DNA from: Bacillota bacterium
GTDB taxonomy: Bacteria; Bacillota; Clostridia; Acetivibrionales; DSM-1351
NCBI GenBank assembly: GCA_023397905.1
Contig: JAEWSZ010000125.1
Location: 1-51,482, forward strand
Reading direction: 5' to 3'
DNA: 51,482 nucleotides
Positions 15,612 through 25,262 of this stretch are shown here, in pieces. A program made the translations under genes and the position numbers. How positions within the stretch are numbered: position 1 is the first letter of the stretch; every line of letters begins with the position of its first letter. The notes under the pieces are model-generated. The model made no database searches. It had not been told where the DNA came from and saw nothing but the letters and a program-made list of their open reading frames with translations.

Positions 15612-17624
15612 ATGTTGGATTGGAGAAAAGCTAAGTTCATCTCTAAATGCTGCATATTCTCTGCCGTTTTATCAATACTCGCGGTACTGTGCGGTATAGA
15701 TGCATATGCGGAGGATTCAAGGGTTAATAACATATTGATAATTAATTCATATCAAAAGGGCCTGTCGTGGACCGACGGGGAAACCGACGGTATTGTAAAG
15801 GCTTTGCGCGGCTTCGGGGGCCGTCTGGCAATCTCGGTGGAATATATGGACTGGAAGAGCTATCCCACCCGGGAGAATCTTGAACACCTGCGCTCATATC
15901 TCAAATATAAGTATTCAAGTAAAAATATCGATCTCTTAATCACCACTGACGACGCGGCGCTGGAATTTGCACTGAATAACCGCCGGGAGCTTTTCTCGGA
16001 CGCTTCTCTGGTATTTTGCGGCGTAAATAATGAAGGCGTGGAAAAATTGATAAACGGTGCAAAAGGCGTTACGGGAATATCAGAAGAAGTTGATCCGGAG
16101 GGGACCGTAAAGGCGGCCCTGAAAATAAATCCGAATCTGAAGGAGGTCTATGTGGTATATGACAATTCCGAAAGCGGGATTTCAACGGGGAAAATGGCCG
16201 TAAATGCGGTACATAAAGCCGCTCCGGGGGTTAAAGCCATAGCTTTGAATGAAGGCACCGGAGACGGGATTCTGCAAAAGGTGGGACAGGCTTCAAAGGA
16301 CAGTATCATACTCATAACTACCTATTACAGCGATTCCCAAGGAAATGTCATGGGCTTTGAGGATTTTTGCGAGAGGATAAGCCGTACTAGCCATGTACCT
16401 GTATTTCATATATATGATTTCGGCCTGGGACATGGGGCCCTGGGAGGAAGCCTGGTAAGCGGAAAGGTCCAGGGAGAGTATGCGGGAAAAATCGCATTGA
16501 GACTGTTGAATGGAGAGGCAATTTCCCGGATTCCCATATATACATTAAAAACCAATCAATATATTTTTGATTATGAGCAGCTTCAACGGTTCAATATCGA
16601 TTTGAAAAAAATTCCCCAGGGCAGTGAAATATTCAATAAGCCGTTTTCCTTTCTAGAGACCTATAAAAATCTTGTGATTACTGTTCTGATAATCTTTGTC
16701 ATACTTGTAGTATTTATCTTTATTTTACTGTTCTACATAAAAAAGATAAGCAGGATGAGGCGGGAGCTGGCAGAAAGTAATTCGGAGCTGACGCAGATTT
16801 ATGAGGAGCTGGCAGCTTCCGAAGAAGAACTGAGACAGCAGTTTGACGAGCTTACAAACGCCCAGAGGGAGGTGCGTAAGCTGAATGACGAGCTGGAGCT
16901 GCGCGTGGCGGAGAGGACAAATGAACTGCAGGCGGCCGTAAGCCAACTGGAAGCCTTTACTTATACAGTATCCCATGACCTGAAATCGCCGCTTCGGGCG
17001 GTGGAGGGATACAGCCGCATTATTGCCGAGGACTACGGAACATCTCTGGACAGCGATGTAAACCAGATGCTTCAGAACATAAGAAATGTCTGTAAGGACA
17101 TGATCGCCATGATCAACAAGCTGCTTGAGTTTGCCATGACCTCAAGGTCGGTCTTGAATCTGGAGAAAATAAATACCCGGGAAATGTTTGTGATGTGCTT
17201 TAATGAAGCGAAAGCCGCCTATGTGGGGAGGGATATTTCCCTGAAAATTGAAACGCCTCTTCCTGATGTGACAGCGGACAGGATATTGCTGAGACAGGCT
17301 ATAGGAAACATACTTTCAAATGCCATGAAATTCACAAAGAATGAGGAATATACGGATATCAGGGTGGGAAGCACCCAGGCCGGAAGTGAATACATATTTT
17401 ATGTCAGGGATAATGGAATCGGTTTTGACATGAATTATTACGGTAAGCTTTTCGGCATATTTCAAAGGCTTCACAGCGGAAAAGAATTTGAAGGAAGCGG
17501 AATCGGGCTTGTAACCATAAAGAAAATAATTGAAAAGCACGGAGGCAGGACCTGGATGGAGGGCGAGGTCGGAGTAGGGGCGACTATGTATTTCTCTCTG
17601 CCTTTTAACAGCCGGGGTATGTAA
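15612..17624 (+). CDS. Sensor histidine kinase with ABC-binding-protein-like sensor
   Basis: A 670-residue membrane kinase. A signal or membrane segment occupies residues 10-33. Residues about 38-325 are an extracytoplasmic domain of the ABC_sub_bind type (ILIINSYQKGLSWTDGETDGI; LITTDDAALEFAL; VSGKVQGEYAGKIALRLL). A second membrane helix lies at 349-374 and a coiled coil at 378-440. The HisKA box YTVSHDLKSPLRAVEGYSRII puts the phosphorylated histidine at H455. HATPase blocks are N (ILSNAMKFTKNE), G1 (VRDNGIGFDMNYYGKLFGIF) and G2 (GSGIGLVTIKKI). No receiver domain or response-regulator gene is attached; cheB follows 36 bp later, which suggests a chemotaxis-linked output. Confidence 0.93.
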   Translation: MLDWRKAKFISKCCIFSAVLSILAVLCGIDAYAEDSRVNNILIINSYQKGLSWTDGETDGIVKALRGFGGRLAISVEYMDWKSYPTRENLEHLRSYLKYKYSSKNIDLLITTDDAALEFALNNRRELFSDASLVFCGVNNEGVEKLINGAKGVTGISEEVDPEGTVKAALKINPNLKEVYVVYDNSESGISTGKMAVNAVHKAAPGVKAIALNEGTGDGILQKVGQASKDSIILITTYYSDSQGNVMGFEDFCERISRTSHVPVFHIYDFGLGHGALGGSLVSGKVQGEYAGKIALRLLNGEAISRIPIYTLKTNQYIFDYEQLQRFNIDLKKIPQGSEIFNKPFSFLETYKNLVITVLIIFVILVVFIFILLFYIKKISRMRRELAESNSELTQIYEELAASEEELRQQFDELTNAQREVRKLNDELELRVAERTNELQAAVSQLEAFTYTVSHDLKSPLRAVEGYSRIIAEDYGTSLDSDVNQMLQNIRNVCKDMIAMINKLLEFAMTSRSVLNLEKINTREMFVMCFNEAKAAYVGRDISLKIETPLPDVTADRILLRQAIGNILSNAMKFTKNEEYTDIRVGSTQAGSEYIFYVRDNGIGFDMNYYGKLFGIFQRLHSGKEFEGSGIGLVTIKKIIEKHGGRTWMEGEVGVGATMYFSLPFNSRGM

Positions 17625-17660
17625 ATCATGAGTTTTCCATTTTGAACGGAGAGTGGTTTA

Positions 17661-18680
17661 ATGAGAGCACGGAAGATAAAGGTGCTGGTGGTTGATGACA
17701 GTTTGCTTTTCAGAGAAGTAATTGCGAGAGGGATTTCCAGTGATCCGGATATAGAAGTAGTGGCAAAGGCCGTAGACCCTTTTGACGCAAGGGATAAGAT
17801 TCTTGAATTTGAGCCTGATGTTATGACCTGCGATGTGGAAATGCCAAAGATGAACGGGATCGAATTCATAAGGAGGCTGCTGCCACAGTACCTGCTTCCG
17901 GTGATCGTGGTCAGCACCGTCAGTGAAGCCGTGTTTGACGCCATGAACGCCGGTGCGGTGGACTTTGTCACAAAGCCTGACATCCAGTCGCCTCAGAGCA
18001 TTGAGAAGTTTATTGCGGATATGATAGCCAAGCTGAAGATTGCGGCCAAGGCCAGAATAACACTTAAAAAAACGCAGCGGACGCTTTCTCCGGCGCAGGA
18101 AAGCAGTTTTAATGAAAATAGGCTTGTTGCCATCGGGGCTTCTACCGGCGGAACAGAGGCAATATACAATCTGCTTAAAAATTTGCCGTCCAATATGCCC
18201 GGAATGCTGATAGTCCAGCATATTCCACCTGTGTTTTCCCGCATGTTTGCCCAGAGGCTGGACAGCCAGACCCGGCTCAGGGTAAAGGAGGCGCGGAGCG
18301 GGGACTATGTGGAACAGGGCACCGTACTGGTGGCTCCGGGGGATCAGCATATGAAGATTAAAAAAATCGGAGACAGGTTTAAAGTTGAGTGCTTCCATGG
18401 GGATAAGGTCAACGGGCATTGTCCGTCGGTGGACGTGCTTTTTGAATCGGTTGCGAAAGAGGCAGGCAGTATGGCGATCGGGATTATATTGACGGGAATG
18501 GGCTATGACGGGGCCAGGGGACTTCTTTCCATGAGGCGGAAGGGAGCCGGGACCATCGGACAGGATGAGCAATCCAGTGTGGTATATGGAATGCCAAAGG
18601 TGGCTTATGATATCGGAGCGGTGGAAAAACAGGCCCATCTGGACAATATTCCGCAACTGCTGCTCTCCATGCTGAGGTAG
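17661..18680 (+). CDS. cheB: Chemotaxis methylesterase/deamidase CheB
   Basis: A 339-residue response regulator-esterase that removes methyl groups from chemoreceptors. The receiver domain (about 5-125) has acid pocket DD at 12-13, phospho-acceptor D58 in CDVEMPKMNG, T/S in VVVSTVSE and K in TKP. After a linker, the esterase domain (150-338) has the triad S161 (GASTGGTEAI), H187 (VQHIPPVFS) and D283 (GMGYDGARG). All catalytic residues are present. It lies between a sensor kinase and cheD, without cheA, cheW or cheR in this window, so phosphoryl donor and receptor must be encoded elsewhere or be the adjacent kinase. The ribosome site is GGAGAG. Confidence 0.96.
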   Translation: MRARKIKVLVVDDSLLFREVIARGISSDPDIEVVAKAVDPFDARDKILEFEPDVMTCDVEMPKMNGIEFIRRLLPQYLLPVIVVSTVSEAVFDAMNAGAVDFVTKPDIQSPQSIEKFIADMIAKLKIAAKARITLKKTQRTLSPAQESSFNENRLVAIGASTGGTEAIYNLLKNLPSNMPGMLIVQHIPPVFSRMFAQRLDSQTRLRVKEARSGDYVEQGTVLVAPGDQHMKIKKIGDRFKVECFHGDKVNGHCPSVDVLFESVAKEAGSMAIGIILTGMGYDGARGLLSMRRKGAGTIGQDEQSSVVYGMPKVAYDIGAVEKQAHLDNIPQLLLSMLR

Positions 18681-18693
18681 GTGAAAAAACCGT

Positions 18694-19164
18694 ATGATTA
18701 CTGTAATAGGAATCGGAGAATATGCCATATCCACAAATATACTGGATAGATTGAAGACGTTTGCGCTGGCCTCCTGCGTGGCGGTGACAGCCTACTGCCC
18801 CTTGAAGCAGGTTGCCGCCATGATCCATATAGCCCTTCCGGCTCCTGCCAGTGTGGGCGAGTGGAAGAAAAGGCCGGCATATTATGCTGCAACGGGCATT
18901 CCCATAATGATTGGCAAATTATGCTCGGAATACGGCTGCAATATGAAGGAGCTCAGGATCCAGATATACGGCGGAGCCGATTCGGCAGCTCCTGACGATG
19001 TGTTCAATATCGGGAAAAAGAACATAAAAGCCGTATGTGAAATACTGGAGAGCCTGGGCCTCAGGATCTCAAAAGAGGAAACCGGGGGAAGGGTGTGCCG
19101 CACCATAGAGCTGGATGTGGCCACCGGTGAAATAAAAGTATGGACACAGGACATTACTATTTAG
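18694..19164 (+). CDS. cheD: Chemoreceptor glutamine deamidase CheD
   Basis: A 156-residue deamidase that converts receptor glutamines to glutamate, and in Bacillus also partners CheC. The catalytic residues known from Thermotoga CheD are present: C28 in ALASCVAV, H45 in AAMIHIAL and T22 just before. The later motif IYGGADSA and NIGKKNIKAV are standard CheD. It begins 13 bp after cheB, so it is translated from the same message. No cheC is visible. The cheB-cheD pair separate from the main chemotaxis operon is not unusual in clostridia but is worth noting. Confidence 0.96.
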   Translation: MITVIGIGEYAISTNILDRLKTFALASCVAVTAYCPLKQVAAMIHIALPAPASVGEWKKRPAYYAATGIPIMIGKLCSEYGCNMKELRIQIYGGADSAAPDDVFNIGKKNIKAVCEILESLGLRISKEETGGRVCRTIELDVATGEIKVWTQDITI

Positions 19165-19233
19165 CATGAAATGCGGAATCCCTGATGGGACAGCGATGTT
19201 TTGCGGTCATATATATTTGGGCCTGATGTGGCC

Positions 19234-19707
19234 TTAATACTCTTTTACAAGCAGAGCCCTTATGTATCCCCTGTCTGTGGAGGTGGATTCGATATAAAAG
19301 CCCCGCCCGTAATAGAACCTGATCAGGTCGCCGTACTTTGAGGCGGTGTGAAGGCTGACCCTCTTCACTCCCTGTGATTTTAAAATCTTATCCGCCAGGC
19401 TCATAAGTGACTTGCCTATGCCTATGTTATGGTAGTCCAGCCTCACGCCGAATCTGCTTATATATGCGGTTTTATCCGGCAAAATTTTGATTCTGACAGT
19501 TCCCACGGGGATGTCATCAATCAAAGCGATGTACACTTCCTTTTCAAGTATATCCGCTTCTATGTTCTCAAGGCCTTCCGTCAGCGCATCCACTGTTCCC
19601 GTGAGGCCTGTATCCTTGATATATTTGTTGAAAGCCTCCTTCATTATGCCCGAAATAGCAGGGGCATCCTCCGGAGAGGCTTTCCTGATTATAAACGAAT
19701 AATTCAT
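19234..19707 (-). CDS. GNAT acetyltransferase at the end of the arg operon
   Basis: A 157-residue acetyl-CoA-dependent N-acetyltransferase. The acetyl-CoA loop is the degenerate HNIGIGKSLMSLADKIL (Q/RxxGxG/A), and the end has HTASKYGDLIRFYYGRGF. The ATG at 19707 is preferred over the upstream GTG because AGGTGAGGG lies before it; it starts 11 bp past the argF stop, so it is the last gene of the carA-carB-argF unit. The position invites the idea that it is a short N-acetylglutamate synthase, since argJ is absent here, but general GNAT enzymes look alike and the substrate cannot be read. Confidence 0.85.
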   Translation of the reverse strand: MNYSFIIRKASPEDAPAISGIMKEAFNKYIKDTGLTGTVDALTEGLENIEADILEKEVYIALIDDIPVGTVRIKILPDKTAYISRFGVRLDYHNIGIGKSLMSLADKILKSQGVKRVSLHTASKYGDLIRFYYGRGFYIESTSTDRGYIRALLVKEY

Positions 19708-19718
19708 ACTACTGTCCC

Positions 19719-20639
19719 TCACCTGCCCAGCAGAGTAGCCAGCACAGCTTTTTGCGCGTGCAGTCTGTTTTCAGCCTCGTCAAAAATCACCGATTGCGGT
19801 CCGTCTATTATTTCCTCTGTGACTTCATAGCCCCTGTAAGCAGGCAGACAGTGAAGGAAAATAGCGTCTTCCTTTGCCTCGGAAAATAATCCGGAATTTA
19901 TTTGATAGGGCATGAATATTTTGAGCTTTTCCTCTTTTTGATCCTCCTGCCCCATACTTACCCATGTATCGGCATAGACAACATCCGCGTCTGCAATGGC
20001 TTCAACCGGATCTTGTGTGATAAGCACCTTTGAACCTGAGGCTTTTGCAGCTTCCCTGGCCTGCTCCACATAAATTTCAGTGCATTCATAGCCCTTTGGA
20101 GCGGCGACAGCGATATCCATACCGGTTTTTGAGCAGCCGTGAAGCAGGGAATGGGCTACGTTGTTTCCATCTCCTATATAGGCGAGTTTAAGTCCTTCCA
20201 GCTTTCCCTTGTGCTCGTGGACCGTCAGAAGATCGGCCAGTATCTGGCAGGGATGCATCTCGTCGGTGAGACCGTTGATAACCGGTATGGTCCCATATTT
20301 CGCCAGATCCTCCACGTCGCTTTGCTTAAAGGTCCTGATCATTATCCCGTCAATGTACCTGGACAGTACGTTGGCCGTATCGTATATGGTTTCGCCCCTG
20401 CCCAGCTGGATATCGTTGGAGCTGAGAAACAGGGGACAGCCCCCGAGCTGGTACATTCCCACCTCAAATGAAACCCTGGTCCTGGTGGAGGATTTTGAAA
20501 AAATCATCCCGAGGGTCTTTCCTTTCAATATGTGATGGGCAACGCCTTCCTTTGTCTGTCTCTTGAGCTTCTGGGCGAGCTTCAGCAAATCCAGTATTTC
20601 TTCCGTACTCAAATCATTTAAACTTAACAAATGTTCCAT
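19719..20639 (-). CDS. argF: Ornithine carbamoyltransferase
   Basis: A 306-residue cytosolic enzyme that joins carbamoyl phosphate and ornithine to citrulline. The carbamoyl-phosphate motif is SKSSTRTRVSFEVGM (around residue 50), and further marks are MIRTF, MHPCQILADLLT and HCLPAYRGYEVTEE. Length is typical for the anabolic trimer. The ATG has AGGAGGTAAC in front. It follows carB with a 134-bp gap that holds a GAATTCAGGAGTCAG-type repeat, and precedes the GNAT gene by 11 bp. Confidence 0.97.
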   Translation of the reverse strand: MEHLLSLNDLSTEEILDLLKLAQKLKRQTKEGVAHHILKGKTLGMIFSKSSTRTRVSFEVGMYQLGGCPLFLSSNDIQLGRGETIYDTANVLSRYIDGIMIRTFKQSDVEDLAKYGTIPVINGLTDEMHPCQILADLLTVHEHKGKLEGLKLAYIGDGNNVAHSLLHGCSKTGMDIAVAAPKGYECTEIYVEQAREAAKASGSKVLITQDPVEAIADADVVYADTWVSMGQEDQKEEKLKIFMPYQINSGLFSEAKEDAIFLHCLPAYRGYEVTEEIIDGPQSVIFDEAENRLHAQKAVLATLLGR

Positions 20640-20692
20640 AGTTACCTCCTGTTTTTAGAACAAAGAAGCCGGAGACCCGGCAAGTACTACCG

Positions 20693-20776
20693 GTTTTAAG
20701 GTTTTTTCTCCTGAACTCCTGTACTTCTGCTTTTAAGGTTTTATTCTGAATCCTGACTTCTGAATTCTGACTCCTA
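20693..20776. repeat. GAATTCAGGAGTCAG-family repeat between carB and argF
   Basis: On the minus strand the gap reads AGGAGTCAGAATTCAGAAG, TCAGGATTCAGAATAAAACC, TTAAAAGCAGAAGTACAGG, AGTTCAGGAG. It begins at the carB stop codon itself (TAG within ATAGGAGTC). It is the same family as at 3711-3873, 28400-28472 and 36740-36935. Confidence 0.7.
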
Positions 20777-23700
20777 TCCATGATATACCGAATATTCATC
20801 CAGGGAATACACATCCGCCCTGTTATCGGCTATAAGGCGTTCCAGTATGCTCAATACGGCATTTGTGGTGTCCAGGGAAGTTATGCAGGGTATATTGTAT
20901 TCCATTGCGGTCCTTCTCAGGACAAAGCCCTTTCTCTCAGGTATTTTGCCTCTGGTTGGCGTATTTATTACAAGTGTTATAGTGTCGTTTTTAATAAAGT
21001 CCAGTACGTTTTCATCATTGACGTATTCGACTGGAAATCCTGCAGTGGTTAACACCTTGTAGGTCCCCGCCGTTGCAGAAAGCTTGAAGCCAAGTGACAG
21101 CAGTTTATCTGCAATAGCAAGGCTTTCTTCCTTATCCCGGTCTGCCACCGACAAAAGTACGTTTCCTCCCGAGGGGATCTTTATTCCTGAGGCTGCCATG
21201 GCCTTGTAGAGGGCATTGAAATAATCTCTGTCCACACCCATGACCTCGCCGGTGGACTTCATTTCAGGTCCCAGGAAGGTATCCACGGTGGTGAGCTTTG
21301 CAAAGGAGAAAACAGGGGCCTTTACCGCATAGAAGCCGGATTCCTTTGCAAGACCGTTTCTATAGCCCAGTTCTGCCAGTGTCTTGCCCATTATCAGCTT
21401 TGTGGCCACGCTGACCATGGGTATGCCTGTTATTTTGCTCATTACGGGCACCGTCCTGCTGGCCCTTGGATTTACCTCTATGACATAGACCTTTTCATCC
21501 GTGTCCATGACAAACTGTATGTTAAACAGTCCCACCACCTTCAGCGCTTTTGAAAGCCGGATGGTGTAATCCTCGATGGTGGACTTTACCTTTTGGGAAA
21601 GATTCCTCGGCGGATAGACCGCGATGCTGTCTCCCGAGTGCACGCCCGCGCGCTCGATATGTTCCATTATGCCCGGTATCAGCACCTCGTTTCCATCGCA
21701 TATTCCGTCCACTTCCATCTCTCTTCCGGTAATATACTTGTCGATAAGTATGGGGTGGGCGGTGGAAATTTCGGAAGCCATTTCTATATATTCTTCAAGT
21801 GTTTTGTCGTTATACACTATTTCCATGGCACGGCCGCCAAGTACGTAGGACGGCCTTACCAGAACAGGATAGCCTATCTCGGCGGCGATCCGCTTTGCCT
21901 CTGTGAAAGAAAATGCCGTATGCCCCACCGGAATGGGAATATCCAGCGTCTCCAGCAGCTTCAGGAATTTGTCCCTGTCCTCGGCTTCATCTATGCTTTG
22001 GACCGAGGTGCCCAGGATATTGACGCCTTCCGCATGAAGGGTCTCAGCCAGATTGATGGCGGTCTGGCCGCCAAATTGTACTATGACGCCCAGGGGTTTT
22101 TCCTTTGCGATTATGTCCAGCACGCATTCCTTTGTAAGCGGTTCGAAATACAGCTTATCGGAGGTGTCGAAGTCGGTTGAGACCGTTTCCGGGTTATTGT
22201 TTATAATTATTGACTCAATGCCAAGCTCTTTCAGAGTCTCAACGGAATGCACGCTGCAGTAGTCAAACTCGATACCCTGGCCGATTCTGATGGGCCCTGA
22301 GCCGATAACCAGAACCTTGTCGCCTTCAGTGGCCTCCACATCGTCCCGGTCCTCATAGGTGGAATAGTAGTAGGGGGTCACGGCCTCAAATTCGCCTGCA
22401 CAGGTATCCACCATCTTGTAGACCGGATTTATGGGATACTTCTGTCTGAGCTCCAGTATTTTTTCAAGGGACACATTTGCCAGATTGGCAATATACGAGT
22501 CCCCAAAGCCGATTTTTTTGGCCCTTGCGTATAGGTCGTAGTCCAGCCAGGCGATGCCGGCATTGGTTATCTCATCGGCCAGCCTGACTATTTTTTTGAG
22601 CTTTCGGATAAAGAAGTCGTCTATTCTGGTGATCCTGACTATTTCACCGGCTGAAACACCCTTCTGGAGTGCCTTGCAAATGGCAAATATGCGCTGGTCG
22701 CTGGGATGCTTGACGTATTCCACCAGTTCCTCACGGCTCATGTTTTCAAAAAGGCTGAGTCCCAGCTGGTAGTTGAATTTTATATCAAGAGAGTCGATGG
22801 CTTTGAGCAGGGATTCCTCGAAGGTGCGCCCGATGGCCATGACCTCGCCGGTGGCCTTCATCTGTGTGCCCAGGCTCCTGTCGGCGTTTGCAAACTTGTC
22901 AAAGGGCCAGCGGGGAACTTTTGTGACCACGTAATCCAACGACGGCTCAAAGCAGGCGCTGGTGGTTTTAGTCACTGAGTTTTTGATTTCGTCCAGAGTC
23001 ATTCCTATGGCTATTTTTGCAGTAACACGGGCAATAGGATAGCCGGTGGCCTTTGAGGCCAGAGCGCTGGAACGGCTGACACGTGGATTTACCTCTATTA
23101 CCACATATTCATAGCTGTCGGGGTCCAGTGCGAACTGTATATTGCAGCCGCCTTTGATGTCAAGGGCGCGTATTATCTTAATGGAAGCAGTCCTCAGCAT
23201 CTGGTATTCCACGTCGGAGAGAGTCTGGCTGGGCGCTACCACAATGCTGTCGCCTGTGTGGACACCGACGGGGTCGAAATTTTCCATGTTGCAGATGATA
23301 ATACAGTTGTCGTTGCTGTCGCGCATTACTTCGTATTCGATTTCCTTCCAGCCTGCGACGCTCTGTTCCAGGAGGACCTGATTTATCATGCTGAGCTTCA
23401 GGCCCTTTCCGCATATATATTTGAATTCCTCCAGGTTGTTGGCTATACCGCCTCCGGAGCCCCCAAGCGTGTAGGCCGGCCTGATAATGACAGGGAAGCC
23501 TATTTCCTCGGCAAAGGCCACTGCAGCGGGCATGGTGGTCACTATCTTGCTGTTGGCCACCTTTTCATTTATTTCCTGCATGGTCTCCTTAAAAAGCTCT
23601 CTGTCCTCAGCTTTTTTTATGGAGGACAGGGAAGTGCCCAAAAGCTCTATTTCCATTTCATCCAGAATACCGTCCTCAGCCAGTTGGACCGCCATATTGA

Positions 23701-23986
23701 GCCCTGTCTGCCCGCCCAATGAAGCGAGTATTCCGTCCGGTTTTTCCTTGTATATGATCTTCTTCACAAACTCAAGTGTGATAGGTTCAATATACACCTT
23801 GTCGGCGGACTGGGTGTCGGTCATAATGGTGGCGGGATTGCTGTTGATCAGGACAACTTCAATGCCTTCCTCCCTCAAGGACTTGCAGGCCTGGGTCCCG
23901 GAGTAGTCAAATTCCGCTGCCTGGCCTATTATTATGGGTCCAGAGCCGATTACCAATACTTTTTTTATATTTAAATTCTTAGCCAT
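20774..23986 (-). CDS. carB: Carbamoyl-phosphate synthase, large chain
   Basis: A 1070-residue synthetase subunit. It makes carbamoyl phosphate from bicarbonate, ammonia delivered by CarA, and two ATP. Two homologous ATP-grasp halves are visible (KVLVIGSGPIIIGQAAEFDY near 8 and KVLVIGSGPIRIGQGIEFDY near 555), then the C-terminal MGS-like allosteric domain (about 935-1070). EVNPRVSRSSALASKATGYP and EVNPRASRTVPVMSKITGIP mark both catalytic halves. The ATG at 23986 follows GGAGGAAAGA, so a longer upstream frame is discarded. It is 100 bp from carA. Length matches the family. Confidence 0.97.
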   Translation of the reverse strand: MAKNLNIKKVLVIGSGPIIIGQAAEFDYSGTQACKSLREEGIEVVLINSNPATIMTDTQSADKVYIEPITLEFVKKIIYKEKPDGILASLGGQTGLNMAVQLAEDGILDEMEIELLGTSLSSIKKAEDRELFKETMQEINEKVANSKIVTTMPAAVAFAEEIGFPVIIRPAYTLGGSGGGIANNLEEFKYICGKGLKLSMINQVLLEQSVAGWKEIEYEVMRDSNDNCIIICNMENFDPVGVHTGDSIVVAPSQTLSDVEYQMLRTASIKIIRALDIKGGCNIQFALDPDSYEYVVIEVNPRVSRSSALASKATGYPIARVTAKIAIGMTLDEIKNSVTKTTSACFEPSLDYVVTKVPRWPFDKFANADRSLGTQMKATGEVMAIGRTFEESLLKAIDSLDIKFNYQLGLSLFENMSREELVEYVKHPSDQRIFAICKALQKGVSAGEIVRITRIDDFFIRKLKKIVRLADEITNAGIAWLDYDLYARAKKIGFGDSYIANLANVSLEKILELRQKYPINPVYKMVDTCAGEFEAVTPYYYSTYEDRDDVEATEGDKVLVIGSGPIRIGQGIEFDYCSVHSVETLKELGIESIIINNNPETVSTDFDTSDKLYFEPLTKECVLDIIAKEKPLGVIVQFGGQTAINLAETLHAEGVNILGTSVQSIDEAEDRDKFLKLLETLDIPIPVGHTAFSFTEAKRIAAEIGYPVLVRPSYVLGGRAMEIVYNDKTLEEYIEMASEISTAHPILIDKYITGREMEVDGICDGNEVLIPGIMEHIERAGVHSGDSIAVYPPRNLSQKVKSTIEDYTIRLSKALKVVGLFNIQFVMDTDEKVYVIEVNPRASRTVPVMSKITGIPMVSVATKLIMGKTLAELGYRNGLAKESGFYAVKAPVFSFAKLTTVDTFLGPEMKSTGEVMGVDRDYFNALYKAMAASGIKIPSGGNVLLSVADRDKEESLAIADKLLSLGFKLSATAGTYKVLTTAGFPVEYVNDENVLDFIKNDTITLVINTPTRGKIPERKGFVLRRTAMEYNIPCITSLDTTNAVLSILERLIADNRADVYSLDEYSVYHG

Positions 23987-24086
23987 TCTTTCCTCCAGAA
24001 TAATACTTTGAAAGTAGTCTACATGCAGTGAAAAAGACACTTAAGTGATTTCTTCATAGGTGCTTTGCATTTATGCAAGGCGCTTT

Positions 24087-25142
24087 TTACATCATCTTTA
24101 CAAAATCGTCAAATATATAGGCTGAATCTTGGGGACCCGGCGCCGCTTCAGGATGGTACTGCACGCTGATCAGCGGCAGTCTTTTGTGTCTGAAGCCTTC
24201 AATGGTATCGTCGTTGACATTGATGTGGGTTATTACAATATCATCATTGGAACTGTTGTCAATGGCATAGTTATGGTTCTGGGAAGTGATATAGCATCTG
24301 CCGGTTATATGGTCTTTGACCGGATGGTTTCCGCCGTGATGGCCAAACTTCAGTTTGGTGACGCTGCAATCCAGCGCAAGGCCCAGAAGCTGGTGCCCAA
24401 GGCAAATACCCAGAATGGGTTTCACACCCAGAAGCTTTTGAACGGTCTTTCTTGCGGAGGCCAGATCCCGCGGATCTCCGGGGCCGTTTGAAAGCAGAAT
24501 CCCGTCGGGATCGCAGGCCATTATTTCTTCATATGAACTGAAAGCCGGCAAAATGTGAATATCGCAGCCTCTTTTTTCAAGGGAGCGGACAATATTGCTT
24601 TTTACGCCGAAGTCCAGAAGAGCGACTCTTTTTCCGGTGCCGGGTATATGAATTGGCGTTTTGGAGGTGACCTCCATTACCAGATTTCTTGGAATGGATT
24701 TATATGCCTCCAGATTTTTACCCAGTATATCCAGATTTCCGCATTCTGTGGAGATGATCCCGAACATGCTTCCGCATTTTCTGATATGCTGGGTCAGAGC
24801 CCTTGTGTCAATACCCTTGATCCCCACGATATTGTGCTTTGCAAAATACTGGTCGGGATCGATGGTATATCTCCAGTTGCTGGGAGTGGTGCAGAGTTCC
24901 TTAACTATAAAGCCCTGAACATGCGGCTTATAGGATTCGTTATCAAAAGCGTTGAAGCCGTAGTTGCCTATCAACGGATATGTCATGGTGACAATCTGGC
25001 CGTTGTAGGACGGGTCTGTGGTTATTTCCTGGTATCCTGTCATGCAGGTATTAAAAACAATTTCTCCGGCAGTTTCTCCGCTTTTTCCGAAGCCCTCGCC
25101 TGAGAAATATGTACCGTCTTCCAATAACAAAACTGCTTTCAT
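24087..25142 (-). CDS. carA: Carbamoyl-phosphate synthase, small chain
   Basis: A 351-residue glutamine amidotransferase subunit that feeds ammonia to CarB. The N-terminal CPSase_sm domain begins AVLLLEDGTYFSGEGFG and contains VFNTCMTGYQEITTDPSY. The class I amidotransferase domain has the nucleophile cysteine in GICLGHQLLGLAL, and the His/Glu pair in QYHPEAAPGPQD. All three catalytic residues are present. The ATG has GGAGC before it. A CGCCGAC/GTCGGCG hairpin (25159-25175) lies in the 120-bp gap behind argD. Confidence 0.97.
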   Translation of the reverse strand: MKAVLLLEDGTYFSGEGFGKSGETAGEIVFNTCMTGYQEITTDPSYNGQIVTMTYPLIGNYGFNAFDNESYKPHVQGFIVKELCTTPSNWRYTIDPDQYFAKHNIVGIKGIDTRALTQHIRKCGSMFGIISTECGNLDILGKNLEAYKSIPRNLVMEVTSKTPIHIPGTGKRVALLDFGVKSNIVRSLEKRGCDIHILPAFSSYEEIMACDPDGILLSNGPGDPRDLASARKTVQKLLGVKPILGICLGHQLLGLALDCSVTKLKFGHHGGNHPVKDHITGRCYITSQNHNYAIDNSSNDDIVITHINVNDDTIEGFRHKRLPLISVQYHPEAAPGPQDSAYIFDDFVKMM

Positions 25143-25262
25143 ATGTTGTGCTCCATTCCGCCGACGTAGTCGGCGACATAAATAGTTATAAAAACCGCTT
25201 GCGTTTTTTATACGCGGAGAATAGCAATGTACGCACCGAATGTCTTCTTTGCGTTTTTCACT

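Noticed and set aside
17658..18734. Long minus-strand open frame (358 codons) opposite cheB
   Set aside because: It lies wholly antisense to cheB with its catalytic residues on the plus strand and has no family match, ribosome site or promoter; it is a shadow frame.
21593..22180. Plus-strand open frame opposite carB
   Set aside because: It is the complement of the intact carB gene and has no recognisable protein features.
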